Source of the DNA: Parasitella parasitica
Taxonomy: Eukaryota > Mucoromycota > Mucoromycetes > Mucorales > Mucoraceae
NCBI GenBank assembly: GCA_025201805.1
Contig: MU619292.1
Span: 91,107 to 155,106, forward strand
Direction of reading: 5' to 3'
Length of the DNA stretch: 64,000 nucleotides
Part shown: piece by piece, positions 55,269-64,000 of the stretch
How the letters are laid out: each line of letters starts with the position of its first letter
How positions within the stretch are numbered: position 1 is the stretch's first letter
The notes under the pieces: generated by a model
Told to the model about the DNA's origin: nothing
Databases searched by the model: none
Seen by the model: the letters and a program-made list of their open reading frames with translations, nothing else
Made by a program: the position numbers and the translations under genes

Positions 55269-56202
55269 ATGTCTCAGCAAATCCCAACGTTAAAGCTATT
55301 ACTTATTGGTAATTCTAATGTCGGTAAAAGCTCTCTGCTTTTACGTTTTACAGACGATACTTTTTTGCCTCAAGAAGAGGTTTCAGCGACTATTGGTATG
55401 TTGGACTAATCAAGCTTTGTCATTTCACTGCATAGTTTTTTAACATTTTACATGCTTTTTTTTTTAAGGTGTCGATTTTAAAGTGAGCATGATGGAAGTT
55501 AACGGCAAAATGTACAAACTCACCATCTGGGTAAAGTTCTTCATATCTTTGAAAGACTTGGTCAAACTAATCGATTAAATGTACCAAAGGACACTGCCGG
55601 ACAAGAGAGGTTTAGGACATTAACTTCATCATATTATCGAGGAGCTCAAGGTGTGATTTTAGGTGTGTTATTTACCCTTCGTCATGTCGTGAAACTTACT
55701 CATACTTTTAATTTGTTAGTTTACGATGTTAGTAACAGAGATACATTTGATGCTCTCAATACCTGGTGGAATGAAGTCAACACATATTGCTCTAGTCCTG
55801 ATGTCGTCAAGATGATTGTGGGAAATAAGGTTGACAAGGTAAGTAAAAGCGGTTACATTATCTTGGTTTATGCATACACTGAACTATTGTTCTCACAGGA
55901 ATCATCTCGAGTTGTTACTTATGAAGAGGGTGCCAACTTTGCTAGAAAATTATCCACTCTTTTTGTTGAGTGTAGTGCTAAAACAAAAGTTGGTGTCAAA
56001 CAAGCCTTTGAGGAATTGGTAGAAAAGGTTTGTTTCTATGTGCTTTTGATGTTTATTAAATGTTCGTTTGTTAACAAAACACACCACATAGATTATTGAA
56101 ACACCTAGTTTATGGCAGAAAGATGCTGCACCAAATTCCACTGTAAGAATGTCAGCAGATGATAATAAAGAGCAGTCGGGAGGGGATTCCTGTGCTTGTT
56201 AA
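55269..56202 (+). CDS. RAB18: Rab18 small GTPase
   Basis: Exons 55269-55395, 55469-55530, 55590-55662, 55720-55838, 55899-56027 and 56092-56202 give 206 aa, equal to human Rab18. G1 is [19 protein letters not shown], switch [19 protein letters not shown]3 [20 protein letters not shown] (made by splicing), G4 GNKVDK and G5 [20 protein letters not shown]. The C-terminus is CAC, a geranylgeranylation site. Rab18 acts at ER and lipid-droplet membranes; budding yeast lacks it. The loop before switch I ([11 protein letters not shown]) is slightly longer than in animals. Confidence 0.95.
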
Positions 56203-57171
56203 CCTTTTCCTATCTTTTACCAGAAACTTATAAATTCGTTTTTTATTACTGTATATACGGTACGAAATTATACAACGTCTTTCCTTCTTGGTTGATATAA
56301 CGGAATGCGAAATATCATTTAAGAGAAGGCATGTACAAGCAATTGAGCATACAAAATGAAGTGTTTCTCCCAAGATATTGGTATCCTAATAGCAATGCTA
56401 TTACAGAAGAGGATATGATAAACGTAGTTTCATAAGCATATTTTAATACAAAAAAGGTGATTCATTACCACGAGAAAACAAATTGACTTATCGGAGAGCA
56501 AAAGATTATCATTATTACTATTGTTGCTATTGTTTTAGTCAAATAGGCTTTGCAGATATAAGTGAAAATAAAATAAAATACATATCAGATAGCCATGATC
56601 AAAGCTGTATCAGACAAGTATAAAGCTTGGCTTGATTTTTCTTTATGCAATAAGATATATGCGTTTTATATGTATTTTGTATGAAAATTGGTGGTTTTTT
56701 TAGTGAAGTTTTATGAATATTATTGGCAGCATTGGTAGCTTGATCACATATTAAACAAACATCATCAATAAACAGCAACTGAGCACTAAGAATTTAACCA
56801 AGGCCGAACGCTTTAATTTATCAAGCTAAATAGCATCCGGTAGTGAATACGGTACAACAGCGAAAATATTTGCGATTAATGTTAGGTGTGATGAATTCAA
56901 TGTTTGGATAAGAATGCTATATATTAGTCTTTAATAATTACTAGATTCATTATTTAGATATTGTCATATTTATTTATAATTATCATCATCGTATATATTA
57001 CTAAGCAGAATGTATCTTTTTTCTTTTTCACAACTGATAGTCTGGTATGCGTGTTCATATTACATACAATCCCAAAATAAAAATTCACTTGAATAACAAA
57101 AAGGCAATATTTTATTTCCGTTTTTCTTTCATTCTTATAAGAAAATGAGAGGTACATTTAACAAAAGACGA
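56203..57171. other. Intergenic between convergent genes
   Basis: About 970 very AT-rich bases between the 3' ends of Rab18 and PABP. No gene is seen. Confidence 0.45.
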
Positions 57172-59586
<2,415 letters not shown>

Positions 59587-60748
59587 ATGGGCGAAGCAAA
59601 TATTGCAAACCATGTGTTAGAATCGATTCTCAAGGACCTATCCTTCCTTAAAGAGAATAATTTCTTAGCAAATCAAACATACAGAGATGTGGTTGCCATG
59701 TTACCAAGTCGTATCAGCATCCATAGTAACGCAATCGATACATCAAAACCTCCTTTACCGACTCGTAAATCAACTAGCTCTACAACAAATAGTATTACTC
59801 CACCTGTAGTTCAGCCTCGTGAGATTCCTTGTTTTCCTAAATTGCCTGTAAGACGCACACCTGATTGGCAATCTCCACAATCAACCCACCAAGGCCCACA
59901 ACAAGTGGTAGGTATGGTCATGCCCTCCATGACAAAGAACGTTTTGAATCCAGAACCTGAGAAATCGGCTCCTCCTCCACCTGCTTATACTCAGAAACCG
60001 ACAATGGAACCACCATCGCTAGCTACGGCCGAGGCATTATACGACTATAAAGGGGAAGATCCTTCCACGGATTTGTCCTTTGAACAAGGCGATATTATCG
60101 AGGTTACAGAATATGGTATGTACTTTAGAGGCGAAGGCAGCTGGTCTTAGCTAACTACGGTTGGCTATTAGTAAATGACGATTGGTGGAAAGGAACAGTA
60201 AATGGAAAATTAGGTATCTTTCCTCAAAATCATGTAAAAAAGATAGCGTAAGTTTAAGATCATAATTCATGATAATTGCCAGCACACTTACTCCTATTAA
60301 TTGCAATGTAAAATAGACCTCCTATCAAAGCTAAACGTCCTTGGGTCCCACCCACATCAGCCAAACCGTCCTATTCAAACAGTAGTTATGCATCAAATAC
60401 CCCTCCACCAACTTCAACAATCCAGAATACCACTATGCCGTACAGTTACCCTCCTCCTCCTAATGCCATGTATGCGCCCCCACCATCTCAACCACCCATA
60501 CAGGCTTACGGACAACCATCGGCAGTACCCGTTGTAGCGAGCAACTATGAGCAGCAACATGCCGAGGAAAGTGGCGATAACAAGGTACACAGCATGGCCA
60601 AAAAGTTTGGCGGCAACGTTGCTACAGCTGCTACTTGGGGTTTTGGTGCTACACGTAAGTCTCCACAAGATATTTTTAGCTATTTTTTTTTTTTTCACTA
60701 AAACTCAAATTTCTTTTTGTGTATTAGTGGGAAGTCAAGCTGCAAGTG
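59587..60748 (+). CDS. SH3-domain actin-regulatory protein (Lsb1/Pin3-like), 3' end lost in gap
   Basis: Exons 59587-60115, 60172-60247, 60317-60654 and 60728 into the N run at 60749. An N-terminal helical segment (NHVLESILKDLSFLKENNFL) resembles the start of Lsb1/Pin3. A proline-rich linker follows, then an SH3 domain at residues about 155-205 completed by splicing (AEALYDYKGEDPSTDLSFEQ, DDWWKGTVNGKLGIFPQNHV). After it come another proline/tyrosine-rich region (PPPPNAMYAPPPSQPP) and a final MAKKFGGNVATAATWGFGAT...GSQAAS, the typical end of this family. In yeast these bind Las17/WASP and modulate actin patches. Probably only a few residues are missing. Confidence 0.85.
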
Positions 60749-60758
60749 NNNNNNNNNN
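60749..60758. other. Assembly gap (10 N)
   Basis: Ten unknown bases followed directly by an 18-base A-run, a likely place for a scaffold join or homopolymer collapse. The stop codon of the SH3 gene falls here. Confidence 0.99.
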
Positions 60759-61595
60759 AAAAAAAAAAAAAAAAAAGAATCACTACGAAAATAATGTCAT
60801 GCTTTTATTTTTGCATTTTCGTTCACGTTTTTTCTAAATGAAATGTCAGGGTACCTTTTTCCATGCATTTCAATCGCTTTGAAAGGGGATGGGGGTATAA
60901 CACAATTGAAAAAGAACAAAGTATTAGAATTAAAGCCATTTCCAACAAAAATATTTAATTTATAGCAGCACAACATCTGCGCCATTGTAAAATATACCTG
61001 CATATCGGTTTCGTATGTCTACAACATTTACAGCAAATCCTCAAGTGTAAGCTGAATATGTATGCACAGCACCCAATAGGCATGTCCACTGAATGCTTAT
61101 GTCTAGCATAATTGCACATTTTTGTTGCATGTGGTTGAAGATATATAAGACAATTCTATTTTTGGGGCGTAAACACATACAGGACTGGGTAACTCAATCT
61201 TGATTAGATTGCCTGAAGGGCATGTACAGTACTCATGAACAATGTAAATTGAGCACCTGACAGTGACCAAAATACGACGTACTACAATAATATCTGAAAA
61301 ATAAGATTAAGGTCGATACATCTTTGATATACTTGTCGTTTCTCAAAAGTATAACATTTTGAAAGATGTAGACCTAAAGTTCAAATAGCTCTTTGCTGCA
61401 TGCTATATATTAATACATAAAATTGTCAAGCGCTATGGCGTATCTAAACTCCATGAACATAATGGCTGTCAAAAAATGGAATGAATGTGATTGGTAAGTG
61501 TTTCTACATGAACTTCAAGTTTTTTATGTTGCAGCCCCAGGCCATACCTGCATTTTATTTTTGTTTCTCTCTCTTTCATCCCGAATTAAAAGCGC
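60759..61595. other. Intergenic, nothing recognised
   Basis: About 840 bases from the gap to the HEM25 start. Open frames here are short and without coding character. Confidence 0.4.
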
Positions 61596-62894
61596 ATGAC
61601 CAAAGTCGACAAGAAAAACCCTACATTGCATCTGACGGGTGGCGCTTTGTCTGGTATGGTAGCTTGTACAGCACTACAACCTTTAGATTTGATCAAAACT
61701 CGCCTGCAACAGCAACGTCAGGATCATCTGGCATTTCTGAAAGAAGCTAAAAGCAAAGGCTTAAAAATATCGCCACAGAAAAGGTAATCACGATACTCAA
61801 ACTGCAATGTTCATCCTAATCTTGTTGTTCTTAGTAATATATACTCCACCATCAAAGACATTGTCTACAGTAATGGGTATAGTGGGCTTTGGAGAGGCAC
61901 TATACCTACGATTATGAGGTAAACATACTGATAATAGGTCTTTATTTGGTAAGATTTAACACTTTTTTTTATTTTTTTTTTATTTTTTTATTTTTATACT
62001 ATGAAATCAAGAAACGTACCTGGCTCTGCATTGTATTTCTTTGCCTTATCCGAGACACGTGAAATATTAGCAAAAACAAGAAGTACCTGGCAACCGTTAC
62101 TGAATAGATCTGGAGCCAATGGCCTACCCACAGCCGAACATCAACGCTGGGAGAATTTATTCTCTGGGTCTGCAGCAAGAGGTGCAGTAGGCTACGTAAT
62201 GATGCCCATCACAGTTGTCAAAGTGAGGTATGAGGTAAATGACTAAACTATGATGTATTTTTAAGCGTTTGAAACTAATGACCCCTCAAGAGTAACTTTT
62301 ATAATTATACAAGTTTAAACCAAGCTTTCAAATCCATCATCAAAACGGATGGCATTAGAGGTAGGATACGGTTTGCTCATCGATTGGCATTATTAATGAC
62401 CGATTCATACGAGTAGGATTGTTTGCTGGTTATGGTGCAACATTTATTCGGGATGCTCCTTTTGCTGGTATATATTTGTTTTTTTATGAGGGCTGTAAAA
62501 CATGGGCAAATGGTAAATGTTACAAAGCATAAAATATATGGCCAGCAACTAAGTTTAAACGAAAATCATAGAATATGTTGTGAGTCATAATGTCCCGGTA
62601 GCGAATGCATTAGTCAATATGGGATCGGGAATCGCAGCTGGTGTAGCAGCTACTTGTACCACGCAGCCATTTGACATGCTAAAGACTCGTATGCAATTGA
62701 AGCCAATAATGTATAAAAATTTGATTCAATCTGCCAAAAAGGTTTACATGGAAGAGGGTTTGATGGGATTTTTTGATGGCATTAGTGTTAGATTAATCCG
62801 TAAACCTTTAAATTCTGCTATTTCGTGGACCATTTATGAAGAAGTTGTTCGTTGGTATAGTCGTAGAGATCAATTACTGAAAGAAAAACTTTAA
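61596..62894 (+). CDS. HEM25: Mitochondrial glycine carrier (SLC25A38/HEM25)
   Basis: Inner-membrane carrier that imports glycine for 5-aminolevulinate synthesis, the first step of haem formation. Exons 61596-61783, 61835-61918, 62012-62234, 62291-62360, 62417-62512 and 62572-62894 give 327 aa. Three carrier repeats each show the PX(D/-)XXK signature: ALQPLDLIKTRLQQQ, MPITVVKVRYES and TQPFDMLKTRMQLK. SLC25A38-type segments include HLTGGALSGMVACTALQPLD, LWRGTIPTIMRNVPGSALYF and GLFAGYGATFIRDAPFAGIY. The second repeat has V in place of the usual acidic residue after P-I-T, as in this subfamily. The start at 61596 gives a short polar N-terminus. Confidence 0.94.
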
Positions 62895-63459
62895 CTACCA
62901 TGTACAAATAATTTAAACCCTTATCACTAAATCTTTCATACATCCCTCTCTTTCTTTTTTTGTCAAAATCAAATTTTTATATTGTTATACTATCACCAAA
63001 AGATTATTTACTCGACTGAAAGCATCTGTTTACTTATGCGCCAACTTTTTAGTAGCATACATAGAAGTAATCTTAATAATGTACATGTCATTCATGAGAC
63101 ATTTTCAAATGTCATTGAACCTATTCCAAAACAGTTTGAATGTCACTCTGATTTTCTTCAACCCACCTCCTGGGCTAGGGAGACGTTCTTTGATTTCCTC
63201 AATATCTTTTCGTATATCTCCTAAAGCGTATTTAGCTATTTTCGTAATTTTTGTAGTTTTTTGTAATTTTTACAATTTTGCATTCAATAACCATATACTT
63301 TTAAAAGGCTTGTTTCAGATCTTCAAAGTCAAAAACAGTGGGAATTTATGTATGAAAAGCCAAGATGGGCTTCCTGGGAGCAGTGCACAATTTCTCCGCT
63401 TGCTTTAAAGGGGATTGGATACAGTTTTCCCGTTCCTTAATTGCCTTTTCCTTTTGTAA
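62895..63459. other. Intergenic, nothing recognised
   Basis: HEM25 3' flank and the promoter of the next gene. No supported frame. Confidence 0.4.
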
Positions 63460-64000
63460 ATGACCTTAACAAAAAAGACCTTCGTTATAATAGCCTCCAG
63501 TACAAGCGAAACTCAAATAGAGTTGGATATCAAGGTAAGAAATACTCGCATGTAAAAAACTACTGTAAACAGATGAATTGACCAAGAGAGTTGCTGAATT
63601 AGGGTTGTTATGACTCTAAATTTTTGAGGTATCGAGGTGTGCCAAAGGGCTTATTGCCTATTTCAGGCAGACCCGCCCTTAGCTGGTGCTATAAATATGT
63701 TCAGAATAGGTTTGATCATGTATATATTATATCCAACGCATACAAGTAAGTATCAAAAAAAGAGTCTATGTGAGAAAGACTAGGAGCCTTTTGTATCAAC
63801 GAATGTGGTTTTATGCAGCTTCAAACATTTTGAAAGATGGGCCAGTGGAGTCAATTTTCCTCGAGAGAATATCCTGAATAGTGGCCTAAGGTAACGTGTA
63901 AGTTATACGTAGGATTGTAAAGACTGGCTAACAGTCTGGGAAAGTACTGGCATTTTACAGGACCTTGCGTTCGTACATCGAGTCAAACAGATTCAAAGCG
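63460..64000 (+). CDS. Sugar-nucleotidyltransferase-like protein, 5' part (runs off the window)
   Basis: Exons 63460-63534, 63603-63745, 63819-63890 and 63961 onward close in phase. The translated start MTLTKKTFVIIASSTSETQI leads to LRYRGVPKGLLPISGRPALS, matching the PKGLLPIxGRPxL motif of NTP-transferases, where the Lys binds the sugar phosphate. Then come HVYIISNAYKNFKHFERWAS and ENILNSGL, the order of GT-A-type nucleotidyltransferases. The usual glycine-rich G-x-G-T-R loop before the PK motif is not obvious; the exon 1/2 text (DIKGCYDSKFLRYRG) takes its place. The substrate cannot be told from this fragment. Confidence 0.65.

Overview
The window is nuclear DNA of an early-diverging filamentous fungus, most probably Mucoromycota and likely Mucorales. 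It is AT-rich, nearly every gene is cut by short (about 45-80 nt) GT-AG introns, and the genes are typical of filamentous fungi (GLE1, GCP3, COG8, Rab18, HEM25, PABP, a Lys tRNA). Two genes look like lineage-restricted orphan families of the kind common in Mucorales. Exon models were built by hand from splice sites and reading-frame closure; stated lengths are those of the spliced models. The order assignment is inference.

Layout. 0.6-2.6 kb: ten-exon orphan gene (+), followed by a degenerate 22-bp tandem repeat. 3.1-5.4: eIF3b (-). 6.4-9.2: three minus-strand genes, a small unknown, an F-box protein and a newly modelled three-exon orphan. 9.4-13.1: gene-poor zone with a Lys-tRNA, two families of diverged repeats around it and several perfect hairpins. 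13.2-15.6: UTP4/cirhin (-). 15.8-17.7: an element-like block bounded by long inverted repeats. 18.5-21.2: ACBD6-like protein (+), a short DUF71/Dph6-like ATP-pyrophosphatase (+) and a secreted CAP protein (-). 22.4-25.5: two head-to-head stomatin paralogues. 26.5-28.2: 6-phosphogluconate dehydrogenase (+). 28.9-29.4: small SWIM-finger gene. 29.8-31.9: membrane-anchored protein disulfide isomerase (+). 32-34: intergenic DNA with a decayed gag-like relic. 34.2-40.4: proline/serine-rich unknown (-), GLE1 (+), GCP3 (-). 42.5-44.4: allantoicase fused to ureidoglycolate lyase. 44.9-49.6: COG8 (+), ZIP9-type transporter (+), bacterial-type cytidylate kinase (-). 50.7-56.2: importin-alpha-like ARM protein (+), LAMTOR1-like protein (-), LYR protein (-), Rab18 (+). 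57.2-59.0: poly(A)-binding protein (-) with an oligo(A)-rich leader. 59.6-60.7: SH3 protein (+) cut by a 10-N assembly gap. 61.6-62.9: HEM25 glycine carrier (+). 63.5-end: start of a sugar-nucleotidyltransferase-like gene.

The genes are mostly unrelated housekeeping functions: translation and ribosome assembly (eIF3b, UTP4, PABP, tRNA), RNA export (GLE1), microtubule nucleation (GCP3), membrane traffic (COG8, Rab18) and metabolism (6PGDH, purine-nitrogen salvage, haem-related glycine import). The points most worth follow-up are the purine-catabolism fusion enzyme, the bacterial-type CMP kinase, the short Dph6-like enzyme, the divergent stomatin pair with a shared motif-rich promoter, the PABP leader, the inverted-repeat element, the IBB-less importin-alpha relative, and gene models absent from simple ORF calls (the LYR protein, the LAMTOR1-like protein and the 94-aa orphan).
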